Part shown: piece by piece, positions 47,081 through 58,897 of the stretch
Numbering within the stretch: position 1 is the stretch's first letter
Layout of the letters: the number at the start of each line of letters is the position of its first letter
Source of the DNA: Sabellastarte sp. h YS-2021
Lineage: Eukaryota; Annelida; Polychaeta; Sabellida; Sabellidae
Reading direction: 5' to 3'
Length of the DNA stretch: 64,000 nt
Assembly: GCA_964017235.1 (NCBI GenBank)
Contig: OZ024929.1
Coordinates: forward strand, 160,689,609 to 160,753,608
Notes under the pieces: generated by a model
Database searches by the model: none
Seen by the model: only the letters and a program-made list of their open reading frames with translations
Told to the model about the DNA's origin: nothing
Program-made: the position numbers and the translations under genes

Positions 47081-50000
47081 GGGCCAGACAAGGCGTGCCC
47101 TGATGGTGATCTCCTGTTTGTGGCACCATGTTAGCAATCTCTATATTAGGGCATAGAGTTCTGCTGAGTGTGTGCCCCCCCCCCCCCCCCCCCCCCTTGT
47201 TTGTTGATGTAGGCGTCTACCGTGGAGTTGTCCGATGCTACTAGCACTTGTTTTTGATGGCATTTTTCCCGGAAGTGTCTTAGGGCTAGGATCACTGCTT
47301 TTAGTTCTAAGAGGTTTATGTGAAGCCCTTTTTCTCGATGAGACCATAAGCCTCCTGTGGAGTCTTGATTTGAGTGAGTGCCCCAGCCTGCATTTGAGGC
47401 ACCTGTAAATATGAGAACCTGAGATGTAAGAATTCTCCCTGTAAGATATGTTGGGGGTCTAACCACCATTCCCCGTGTTGTTTCATTTTCTGACTCCAAG
47501 GTACAGGAGAATTCAGAGGCATCAGGTGTTTCCAATGAAGTTTCAGATGCCTCTGAAAAGGTCTCATGCGGATCCTGCCAAGCTTGACTGTCTTCTCTGT
47601 GAGTGCTAGTAATCCAAAGACGGACACAAGAGTCCTTGCACTCAAAACAGAGGTCTTGTTCACCTTGTTAAATGTCTCCTGAAGTTTTATCCACCTGGTT
47701 TGCGTGGGTCTGACAAGCGCCTTGTCGAGCAAAAAATAGTACCCAATGAAATCGAATCTCTGGGCGGGGTGGAGTTTTGATTTCTTTAAATTCACCAGCA
47801 AGCATAAGTCTTGAACTAGGGCTAAGAGACGCTTTGTGTGAGCAAAGGAGTCCTTTTCTGATGGGGCTCTGATTAACCAGTCGTCCAGGTACTGGTGTAA
47901 TCTGATATCTCTTTGGAGAGCCATTAGTTTTACTTCTTTTACCAGTGAAGTAAAGACCAGAGGAGCCGTTGCTAGCCAGAAGGGAAGACTGATGAAATGA
48001 TAAGCTACTCCCCTGTGATGGAACCTGAGGAACTTTCTGGATTGAGGATGGATTGGTATGTGAATGTACGTGTCCGTCAGGTCTATCAAGGTGACCCACT
48101 CCCCTTTCCTGAGTGATGACCTAATTGATTCTGGGGTTACCATTTTGAACTTTGGGACCGCGAGGAAACGATTGAGGGAGCTTAGGTCTATGATGGGTCT
48201 CATGGTTTTCCGGTTTTTGGGACAAGGAAGAGACGGCTGTAGTATCCCAGCTGTCTTTTTTTTCTACTTTTTCTATTGCCTGTTTTGAAAGCAAGTCCTA
48301 AATAGAAGTCGACAAGGCAATGTCTTTGTCGCTGTAGCCACTTGAGATGACCGCAGTCCTTGACACCCTGGTGTGGTTTTTGAAGGAAAGACGGTATCCC
48401 AGTTTTAGTATCCTTATTTGAAATTGGTGTGCACCCTTCTTTCCCATTTGTGGGACAAAATGTTTAAGTCTACCTCCCACTGGTAGGTCTTTCAAACTTT
48501 CTTGTATAAATACAATAGATTCCTGTACACACGGAGTCCTTACCCTCTCCGGTAGGGTGTGATGTCTCAGTCTTTACCCTCTCTGGTAGGGATTTGGCAC
48601 TGGGATCCAAGATATGCTTTGAATGGGTTGGTTTGAAGAGGTCCAAGAATCAGTCTGGGATGAGATACAAGAGTATGATTGTTGGGTTTGTGGTTGGTTT
48701 TGTTGTTGGGCTGTGTTCTTTCCTCGGCCTCTGTGGCCACCCTGTCCTCGGTGACCGCCATGGAATCCCCATCTCTTAGGTTGTGGTTGGGGGTAGAAAG
48801 GTTGAGGTACTAAGTACTGTGAGGGTTGTACTGGTACTTGCTAGTATCCACCCTGTTGGTAAACTCCTCTACCTCTGCCTCTAGACTTCTTGGATTTCCC
48901 ATGTGGGTGAAACCTGGAGCCTTGTTGTGTACCACTCCTAACACCGATTCCTATGAGGTGCTGCTCATACTCCTGCATTAAGGAGCGTTCAAAGAGATCA
49001 GGGCCAGAAATGGGAGCGGATCTCAGGTTTTTCAGGCGGTATGCATCGAGGCTCTGGTGTGCATGTTTTAAATATAGAACCAAATTGGTCAGGAGGTTTA
49101 AGAATTTCTCCAGTAGGTTTTGATAGGTGACCGCAACACTCCTACTGATGTCCAGCATAAACTGCATCTGTGAAGTATCCTCCAGGGTACTATTGAGAAG
49201 TTGTTGTAGGTACTGGTCTCTAGTCCTTGGGTCAGGGTCTGAGGCTAGATCAAAGGTTCTTTCTCTTTGATCCCTTGCAGAGCGCAGATTATTGAGAGTA
49301 GACTCACTTGCGGTAGAGAGAGTGGATAGGAAGTTTGAAGTGGCAATACACTCCCTGACCATAAACTCCAGTTTTACTAATTCTCTCTGATTCACTAACA
49401 CGGAGGGTAGGCCTTTGTATCCCGGTTTGGCGATGTTTGCAAAGGATTGCAGTACAATCTGTGGTTTTGCTCGAACTTGTCCCCTGCCACAGGATACCAG
49501 TTGCCTCTGTTGGGTGGGTTAGGGATGAAGGGGCCAATGTCGAGGGAGGATGAGGAGGGGCCTGGTTTGACCACCGAATCCTAGTTGTGTAACAACTTCT
49601 CGACGTCATCCATTGGGGGAAGTTTGAGAGATGGCGGGTGTGAGGACTGCTCCATTTTAAACATGTTGGGGTCGCATCCGAGTCCGGAGCCCAACTTATA
49701 TTCCTCAGCCTTGGCCGGGTTGTCAATACCCAAGTACTTTCTGACTCGGTCGATGAATGGATGGAAATCTGCCTTTGGCGGGGGAGCCAGGTTTTCCGGT
49801 TCTGTATCCTCTGGTTGGGAAGTGGAGGTGTATGAAGAGCTCCCATCTGCACCATATTCTCCCTTCTTGAGCCTTTGGAGGGGAGACAATACTTGCGGCT
49901 GAGCAGGTACAGTAGGAGATACCACCACTTGGATGGAGGAAGAGGCGATTGCTGATGAACCTTTGATCCCTGTTAAGCCTTTTAAAATCACAGGTGGGCC

Positions 50001-50760
50001 CTGGGGAATGGAGGTATCCAAGGGCTCCTGAGGTTTTTCCAAAGGCTGTGGCATTTGAGCAGCGTCGACGACTGGAGGAGATTGTGCCGTGACAGGTGTC
50101 AGTGTAGCTGGAGCTGTAGAAGTTGGTGTCTGACCAGAAGCTGCTAGTCTTTGGAACATTTGTTCCATGTAGCTTGATAAGAATTGGTGTAGGCCAGATT
50201 GGAGTTGAGATGACAAATCCTGAAATTGTTTTTGGTTTTGTTGAGATAAGTTGTGCATCATCTCCATATTTTATTGTTCAAAATGGGCCTTCAGCATTTG
50301 CGTACATGGATTTGGAGAAGGAACAAGTCTTTGCGGAGTAGGTGCTGAACCATATGTACTTCCTGCTGAGAGAGTGCCTTGGTTTATAACCGGTGTGGAA
50401 ACCGGTAGTGGAGTTTTGAAGCCGCTGGTGGACGTGGCACTGACCCGTGTAAGCATTGGTCGTGAAAGCATTGGTCCTATTGTTGTGGAGACAATCCAAT
50501 GGGTGCAGCAATCCCAGAGGATGAAGTATAACCAGATACAGTTTGGATGGTGAGCTGTTCATCTGGATTAAGATCTAACATGGAGTCATCAATCTCCCCA
50601 GCTTCCGGCTCATTTTCATTTTCACTCTCCAGAGCCGGTTCCAGAGCCAGTGTATTAATCGGTGTAGACTTGTTAGCTCTCTTTGTGCTTCTCTCAGTAA
50701 AGATTGTTTTTGTGTCACCAGCATTTATGCTGTGTGGCATATAGGGATTGCTTTGTCAAA
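47080..50760 (-). mobile_element. DIRS-like retroelement, gag to RNase H, broken and 3'-truncated
   Basis: The element is a fossil on the minus strand. Gag-like stretches occupy about 50740-48840, including a Pro/Gln/Ser-rich part and a basic RGRGRG end. RT follows at about 48200-47600 with PIIDLSSLNRFL and the QYLDDW catalytic motif. RNase H lies at about 47600-47100, with GASNAGWGTH and VASDNSTV. The tyrosine recombinase and both ends are missing. Its few breaks and long open stretches suggest it is the youngest of the retroelements here. Confidence 0.8.
47175..47196. repeat. Poly-C tract, 22 bases
   Basis: An uninterrupted run of C is read on the + strand. It is a likely sequencing and assembly trouble spot, so its length should be taken as approximate. 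Confidence 0.9.
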
Positions 50761-50799
50761 TCATTTTGTGGTGTCGTCATCTGTTGGTGGCGGCGGCGT

Positions 50800-53515
50800 C
50801 TGTCATCGTCACACTTTCTATTCCGGACAGTATCTCAAAAATGGCTTGTCATATTTAATTCAAATTTGGCATGTGGATGTAACTGCTCCTCAGGGTGAGC
50901 TTTATAGTTTTGTGACCTTAAACTCGTACTAGTAAGCTACTTATACTGAGTTTAAGTTTTTTCGTTTCCAGACAATATCTCAAAAATGGCTTGATGGATT
51001 CAATTCAAATTTGGCATGTAGTTGTAACTAGTTTTGAAGGTATGCCCTATTTTAAGGTGACCGTAAACTCCCATGTATAAAAAACTTATGTCCAGTTTAC
51101 ATTTTTTTTCTCCATGGAGTATACTGAAAGTAACTTCAGAAATTTAATTCAACTTTTGCTGTTATATGTAACTGGCCATAGGTAAGTGCCACACAATAAG
51201 GTGACCTTAAAGTCACATTAATAACAGAATTATATTCACTTTAATTTTGGTAATTTCTTGAACAGTATTTCATATATTGTGCAATTCTAGGCGTTTCAGT
51301 TGTGGAGGTAACAAACCTTGAACAGAACTTTCAGGAAAAGATTACCTTAAACTCACTACAATATACAACTGTGCAAACAAACTTAGAGTTTAAGGTTGGG
51401 GCAATATTTTTGGTGTTTGGAAAATATCTTAGGACTTTTTACATTGATATTCATCATGTACATATATCTCCACCAAAAAATGGTCTCTGTAAGGTTATAG
51501 TAAATTGCTGATATTTTATAAACTAATGAGTTGCATTAGTTTGTGTCACTAGCAGCTTTGATGGAAGACATACATGGTCAGTGTTGTCTTCACACTTACT
51601 TTCCAGAGAGTATCTCAAAAATGGCTTGATGAATTAAATTCCAATTTGGCATGTTGATGTAACATTTCCTCAAGGTGTGCCTTATTTAAGATGATCTTAA
51701 ACTCACAGTAGTAAGATACTTATATTGATTTGAAGGTTTTTCGTTTCCACACAGTATCTCAAAAATTTGTTGACAGATTCAATTCAAATTTGGCATGTGG
51801 TTGTAACTGGTTTTCAAGGTGTGCCCTATTTTAAGGTGACATTAAACTCTCATGTATTAAAAAGTTATGTTGAGTTTACATTATTTTTTCAGAGTATACT
51901 GGAAATAACTTGAGATATTTCATTCAAAGTTTGCATGTATATGTAACTGGCCACAGGTAAGTGCATTACAATAAGGTGATCTTAAACTCGCAGGATATAA
52001 CAAAATTATATTCACTTTAAGTTTGGCAATTTTTCAACAGTATTTCAAACACTGTGCAATTCTAAGCATCTTTCAGGTTGTGGATGTAACAAACCCTGAA
52101 CAAAACCTACAGGAAAAGATTCCCTTAAACTCCCCACAGCTGCAAACTAACTTTGAGTTTAAGGTTGGGACAATTTTTGGTGTTTGAAGGATATTTGATG
52201 TGCTAATTAAGATTTTAATCCTTGATATTCATTATGTACATCTGTCTACACAAGAACAAATCTCTTTTGTAAGGTTATAGTGAATTCCTGCTATTTGATA
52301 AAGTTATGAGTTTAAGGTTGTATTATTTTTGTGTCAGTAGCAGCTATGTTGGAGGACAAATATGGTCACTGTCATCACATTTCCTTTCCAGAGTATCTCA
52401 AAAATAGCATGATGGATTAAATTCAAATTTGCCATGTGCATGTAATTGGTCCTCAAGGTGTGCCCTATTTTAAGGTGACCTTAAACTCCCAGTAGTAACA
52501 TATTTATATTGAAGTTAAGGTTTTTCATTTACAGACAGCATCTCAAAAATGGGTTGATGGATTAAGTATTTGGCATGTGAATGTAACTAGTACTCAAGGT
52601 GTGCCCTGTTTTAAGGGGATCTTAAACTCCCACTAGTAACATACTGTTATTGATTTTAAGTTTTTCCGTTTCCAGACAGTATCTCAAAAGTGGGTTGATG
52701 GATTCAATTCAAATTTAGCATGTGTTTGTAACTGGTATTCAAGGTGTATCCTAGGGGCCATGGTGGCAGAATGGTAACACTCTCGCCTCCCACTTCTGAG
52801 GCCGGGGTTCGATTCCCGGCATGGCCTCAAGTGGGAAAGCTGGTAGTTGCTTGCCGTTGGTCGGCAGTTTACAGTACAGAACCCTAACGAACTGTACGTA
52901 CTGGTTTCCTCTGCCCTTCCAACTACCCGTTGTGATATGACCTGTACAGTGTTGAAAGCGACGTAAAACCCCAAATAAATAAATAAAGGTGTATCCTTTT
53001 TTAAGGTGACCATAAACTCCCATGTTTTAAAGAATTATGTTGAGTTTAAGTTTTTTTACTTTTTCATAGAGTATACTGAAGGTAACTTGAGAAATTTCAT
53101 TCAAGTTTTGAATGTATATGTAACTGGCCATGGATAAGTGCCATACATTAAGGTGACCTTAAACTCCCAGTAATAATACATTGTCAGTATCGTTGTCACA
53201 CTTCCTTTCCAGACAGTATCTCAAAAATGGCATGATTGATGAAATTCAAATTTGGCCTGTGGATGTAACTGGTACTCAAGGTGTGCCCTATTTTAAGGTG
53301 ACCTTAAACTCCCACTAGAAACATGCTTATATTGATTTTAAGTTTTTCCGTTTCCAGAAAGTATCTCAAAAAGAGGTTGACGGATTCAATTCTAATTTGG
53401 CATGTGGTTGTAACTAGTATTCAAGGTGTGCCGTATTTTAAGGTGACCTTAAACTCCCACGTATAAAAGAATTATGCTGAGTTTAAGATTTTTATTTTTC
53501 CATAGAGTATACTGA
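50800..53515. repeat. Higher-order tandem array, about 780-bp period
   Basis: Subunits of about 150 bp share CAGTATCTCAAAAATGGCTT, ATTCAAATTTGGCATGT and TTAAGGTGACCTTAAACTCC. Equivalent subunits start at 50831, 51611, 52394 and 53217. The first two intervals are 780 and 783. The last interval is 823 including a 245-bp SINE insertion, so that unit has lost about 200 bp. Confidence 0.85.
52753..52985 (+). mobile_element. tRNA-derived SINE, family 1, with 12-bp TSD
   Basis: It has a tRNA-like head with A-box (TGGCAGAATGG) and B-box (GGGTTCGATTCCC). The body matches the inverted copy at 39528 and the tail is AAATAAATAAATAA. AAGGTGTATCCT at 52741-52752 and 52986-52997 is the target-site duplication. 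It is inserted in the higher-order array. Confidence 0.9.
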
Positions 53516-53639
53516 AACAGTTCCCAGCAAGTTGAAAGAAAGAGGAACATGGGAAATAAAATTTTATTCTTTAACTTTGTAAAACTACTTGATCTTTCAT
53601 TCTGTTGTAAAAACTCCAGGAAAGAGAGTAACATTTGAA

Positions 53640-54450
53640 CAGTTACCTGACAAGGCAGCAGCCCAGCTGCCACCTGGAATTTGTTATGGTATCAACAGAT
53701 GGATAATGAAGCTCATATTCTGTACCTAAACACACATTTTTCTTTACCCCATCATTAACAGAAGCACCCTTGGGCCAGCTAAGATCCATAATGGTCCTTT
53801 TACTGATAGAATTCTGCTTATCCCCAACCAAAAGGGGTGAAACATGTATATGTATAGGCTTATAGTCAAAAGAACCTAGCATGGCATTATGATCAAATTC
53901 TTCCTGAATAAATTGACTGATATGCTCTGAATTCTGTATGGCTGAAGTATGATTGACTTCTGTGGAATTTAAAACACAGTTCCTATCAAAATCGAGCGGG
54001 AAGCCGAATTCTAATAAGTCATACAATTGTTGGTCCCAATAGTTGGACAAATGGGCCCTCCAGGCCTTTATATTAAGGCCAGACTGCACAGGAATGCGAC
54101 ACTTCATATAATTGGGCATTTTTGTAGTTTTGATTAAATGATGATCCTCTATAGTACTCGGGACGTATTGTCAATGAACTACCTCCCCAGTATAGACCTG
54201 TAAAGGCGCTTTAGGTATGAAGCCGAATGTATTTGCTGCTAATTTATTATTATCTGGCTTCATATGTGTGTGAACTATTCCATCATTTTCATTATTAAGA
54301 CAAGACTCAATAATAGGGTCTGTATATTGCGGGTCTGAGTTTCTGGATAACATTTGTTTATCAATTGTCTTGTGCATGCTAAGTTCACCTGCAGGTGTAG
54401 CCTGGCAGACATTTGCATTCTTTGAGTGATTCTCTAATTGACAGCCTTCA
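53640..54450 (-). mobile_element. Broken DIRS-order retroelement (type B), RT-proximal fragment
   Basis: The element is a fossil. A minus-strand open stretch near 54119-53643 contains NYWDQQLYDLLEFGFPLDFD and TIMDLSWPKGASVNDG, the pre-RT and early RT of the same family as 38700-42097. A pre-RT piece lies at 54440-54170. It is truncated at both sides and abuts the next DIRS-like fragment. Confidence 0.7.
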
Positions 54451-56500
54451 GAACTCCCCCTTGCCAAAAACCCACTTCTTTACAATCATTGTAAAGATCT
54501 GAGGGGCCGTGGGTAGCCCGAAGGGAAGGGAGGTGAACTGGAACACCTGTGACTTGTGGCAAAACCTTAGGCACTTCCTTGAGTTTGGGTGGATGGGGAT
54601 GTGAAGGTAAGCGTCTGATAGGTCTATCGACGACACCCATTCCCCTGGAATCAGAGAGGCCCTGATGGACTCTGGTGTTTTCATTTTGAACCTTTCTGCA
54701 AGTAGGAAGGTGTTGAGCCAGCTTAGGTCTATTACTGGCCTCCACCTTTGGCGAGGCTTGGGTACAAGAAACAGGCGACTGTAAAACCTAAGAGATTTTC
54801 CATTTTCCACCCTTTCTATTGCGTTCTTTGACAGAAGAGACTGGATACAAGAGGCCAGAGCTTGGTTTATTTGAAGGGCCTTGTAACTTGATCAAATCAG
54901 GGGAGCTCTGACTAAATTTGGTTTTGAGATGAATGGAAGAATGTAACCATTGGTGATAATGTTTAACATGTCTGAACATCTGTTTGTTAGCCAGTCAATT
55001 CTAAAGGGAGACAACCTCCTACTGGTGGACTGAGATAGGCTTGTAAGGAGTCATTGGGGGGAGGGGTTTCCACACCCTCATCCCCTTGAGTGGGGTCTGT
55101 TTTTTTGTTTCCCCCTACCTGAGGAAAACGATTGATTACTGCTTTGGGAGGAATTGCCCCCATAGGGGTATTTCCTGTAGGAGCCTCTTTTCTTTTTGTT
55201 GTGGGGACCACAAAAGGGCTTGTTTTGATAGGGTCCAAAACTCTGGGAATCTTTAGGGGTGCTTTTTTAAGGAGGAAGTCTTTCTCCATCCTTGACTAAC
55301 TGTGACCTGAACAGAGGAGTAGATCAGAAAGGTGAATTCCTCAGTTCTTGACGTCTAGAGTCCCCTAGATGTGGTTGAAGGAGGGTCATCTCCACCTCAC
55401 ATCTTAGCAGGCCAGTGTTGCCCATGGTATACAGCTCCCTCTGGAGTATATGGGCTACAGATTTGCTTAGGCAGTCCAAGGCTCTCTGCTGAATAAGGAT
55501 TCTCTTATTCATAATCTCAAAATAGTCACAGGGGTTTTCATAGCCACACCCGACAGCTCTTTCAGGATCGGCATCCTTCTGAATCTGGATTTTAACCCTC
55601 TTAAAGGTAGCCTTGATACTGTGCTGACACTTCTCCATAACAGTGTTACAAGAGGCAGTCTTAGCGAAAGTAGCTGTGAAATTGATGGTAGCGAGATTCT
55701 GCGAAGCTTGGTGTTCAAGTTCCTTGAGAACTTGTAGGGGAACCTTGCCCATAGGGGCTCCAGAGGGCTTAGGAGAAATACAGATCTTGGCAAAATCTGT
55801 ATTGAGCTCCTGAAATTTGTCTTCAGAACAAGGTTGTTCCACCTTGTAGTATTTGGCTGTTGAAGCCAGAGGTTTGATATATTTAACCTCAGGTAAATTA
55901 GAGGCCAAGAAATCCTGTTCAAACTTTTCAAAAGCATCTTTGAGAAGGGATTTAAAGGGAGCATAGCTGAAGGGCCTCTTGGCCTAAGCTCCTGTTGGCC
56001 TTTCTCGTCGTCCAGGCATAGCACAGTGGTAGAGGACCTAGGCAAAGTCTCCCTGGGGTCAGGGGGCTCAAGAATCTTCCTAAAAGTTTCCACTTCCTCA
56101 GCATATTGTGAAGGGAGGTCAGACATATCTACCTCCCTGTAGAAAACTGGATCTGTGCTATCCTGTAGATGTTCAGGCTCAGAAGGAGCCTTTTGTTGAG
56201 GTTTAGTAGACTTTTTGAGGCACAGAGGACTGATCTTCCTCTGAAGAAGACGACTGAAAATAGTATTTGGCCCGAACCTTGTGCTTTTTCTTGTTGAAGT
56301 GCTTTTTTGCTTTGGGACACACCCTTTTAGGTTGCTCCGAGTGGCCCTCGGAATGAGGATCAGAGTGGTGGTCGGATTCAAGATCAGAGTGTTGGAAGCA
56401 TGGTCAGACTGGACACTTTGAGTGAACTTTGGGGGAAGTGGAGGACCTTATACGTCTGTGTCGACTGGAAGAGCATCCAAGTGAAATCAGTCTTTCACAT
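54450..56500 (-). mobile_element. DIRS-like retroelement fragment, gag and start of RT
   Basis: The element is a fossil on the minus strand. A gag-like region occupies about 56400-55320. The RT begins at about 54810 with PVIDLSWLNTFL and SIDLSDAYLHIPIHP and is cut at about 54450 by the junction with the type B fragment. Its RT resembles that at 47.6-48.2 kb but is clearly diverged. It has several breaks. Confidence 0.75.
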
Positions 56501-57319
56501 TTTGTGTAAATAATTTTCAAATGGTACAAGTAAATATTTATATGTTTAGTAGGAGATTATGATAGATTGGGATGTTTGATGACTTCTGTGTGACTATAAG
56601 ATTACCTTAAATGGCAAAGGTCCCACTTTGATTAGACTTACTTGACACAGGGGATTAAGTTTCTTTATAATGAAGACCATATGTAGGACGTTCAATCCAA
56701 GCACTTTTATCATGAAAAGCTTTTGTGTTTTTATAACCCTTTCATTGGAAATTGTAAAGGACATTGTTTTTTGCTTGTGTGACTACAATCCTTCACACAA
56801 AACTTACAACTGATACTCATGTCTTTTAGGGGCACTACACAGGGGCTTAGAAGAATTTAGTCACTAAATTTTAGACCTCTTTATACCGAGTGGAGATATT
56901 ATACTTTTATTTTCTAGTTAACAATTTCTTTATTGGTTAACAGGATTATTGGTGTGGAGATGAATAGACTGGAACAGTGTGGGTAAAATTAATTGTAAGT
57001 TTGATTTTCGTAATCTTGTGATGTATTTGTTATTTTACAAGTAACTGATACTATAATGTTTAAAACAAATCTCCTTTTTCTCTACTGCTGGTGTGTATCT
57101 GTTTTAAACAGTGATATTTTTTGTACTTTTGTATGAACAATACATTAAAGCTTGCGAAGTTTTGGTAAAGGCTTGTTTTGGGCTTAAGGATAAAGTATGC
57201 ATTCTTCTGGTAAGTGAAATTTATGTTTTGGTTGTTTGTTATAATGTGGCCAATGTAGAGAATAATATGTTGCTGATGCTTATAATTGTATGAATGGTAA
57301 ATTAATTCTAAAGAAACCT
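56501..57319. other. AT-rich DNA between retroelement and tandem array
   Basis: No coding, repeat partner or structure is recognised. Confidence 0.4.
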
Positions 57320-58150
57320 TCCTGTGAGTAAGCCTAATCAATGTGTCAAGTTTAACTGATGTTAGTTGAACAGTAAGTCAGTTGGGGACTGAAGACCCAT
57401 TTTTTACTGTAAGATGGCCATAGGTGGACTTCCAGGTGGACAGAAAATAAGACTGTCCCTTTTGGCATCCTTAAAAGTGTGCAAATTTACCCAACATCAG
57501 TTGATCAATAAGATAGTTGGAGGCTGAAAACCCCCTTTACTGTCAGGTGACCATAACTTCATTCATATTGGGGCATTAAGTTGACCATAAAATAACAGTG
57601 TCCCTTTTGCCATCCTTTATAAGTGTGCAAAGTTTAACTGAGGTCAGTTGAACAATAAGATAGTTGGAGGCTGAAAACCCCCTTATTTCACTTTAAGGTG
57701 GCTACAACTCCATTCATATTGAGAGTTTAAGGTGACCATAAGTATTATTTTTATCTATTTTAATACCAGTGATAATTTAGATATAAAAAATGGAACAAAA
57801 AAAGATAATGTTTTTGCATAGCAAAAACAAAGCATCCCAAAAAGGATATAACGGTGAGCCTGATTTTCTCCCATACAAAAACAAGCCAATTTGATCACAA
57901 GCAGGCCATAGGTCCATTAACATTTTGAGTTTAAGGTCACCATAAAGTCAGGATATTCCTTTGGCAAATCTTAATATATGTGCCAAGTTTGGTTGAAAAA
58001 AGTGAAAAACTAAGTGAACTGGAGGGCTAAAACCCCCTTTTTGACATTAAGGTGACCTTAAGATTGCAGATACAGGGCTAAAACTTCGGCGTGTGAAAGA
58101 GTATCAAAAAGTAGCTGAATAAGTTATTCCAACAAAACGCCGAAATCCTG
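57320..58150. repeat. Tandem array related to 46600-47080
   Basis: Units of about 145 bp share TCAATGTGTCAAGTTTAACT, CAATAAGATAGTTGGAGGCT and CATTCATATTG. The right half (57760-58150) is more degenerate. Confidence 0.72.
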
Positions 58151-58289
58151 ACCATTTTTGAGATACAGACCAAGTACCCTTTTAAAAAAAATTTACGGAA
58201 ATAAAACGCCTCCCATTCAGGCATCTATGGTCTGATTGATCAGAAAATCCTTTCCGACCTTCGAAATTTGGTCTAGAATGTACATGATA

Positions 58290-58778
58290 AATTTTATAGA
58301 ACTGGTGTGTGTGGTTTTTTACAAAACGAGATGAGGGGGGTGTTTATCTAAGAAAGATAAGAAGGAAAGAAAAATTTGAAAGCCCAAGAAGTTATTCAAG
58401 GGAGACCACAATCCACAATTGTGAAAACAAATCAGCGTCCCTGACGGGCCGTTTAATTATCAGCAGCACCCTCAAGGTCTGCTTGAGAGCCAGAAAATGC
58501 CTCCACATTGTTCCCCAATAAGTCCAGATCATCATCCTTACTAGTATTATAAGGATCCGATACCTTTTGTTTCCATACTGACGTCTGTGCTTAATCTTAA
58601 TTTGTTGTTCTTCAGAGAAATTTGCACAGATATTGCATGGAGACTGATTTGTGACACAGGGGTCATCTCCTTTGCCAGATTCCCTGCATGTGGGGCAATA
58701 ATTGTGGGGATCAAGCAGTAAACAGAAGTGCCGGCATTTAGATGATCTGGGCTTTGCACTCATTTGGTGGGAAGACAT
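58290..58778 (-). mobile_element. DIRS-like gag N-terminal fragment
   Basis: The element is a fossil. A minus-strand open stretch starts at 58778 with paired cysteines (DPHNYCPTCRE, DDPC, PCNICANFSEEQQ). This pattern is seen at the N-terminus of gag-like proteins of DIRS-order elements in invertebrates. It lies upstream, on the same strand, of the gag/RT fragment at 54450-56500, with repeat DNA between. Confidence 0.55.
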
Positions 58779-58897
58779 TTTACTGCGATAAAATCAGAGT
58801 CGAAACGCGGAAAACTCACAAACACTAAATATTCAAAGAATAATTACCCTGCTCTTTCCAAACTATGTCAGAATCTATGCAATAAAAAGAAACAAGA

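Noticed and set aside
52753-52830. tRNA gene
   Set aside because: The tRNA-like head with A and B boxes continues into a SINE body and tail and has target duplications. The heads at 39690-39758 and 41714-41790 are likewise SINE parts.
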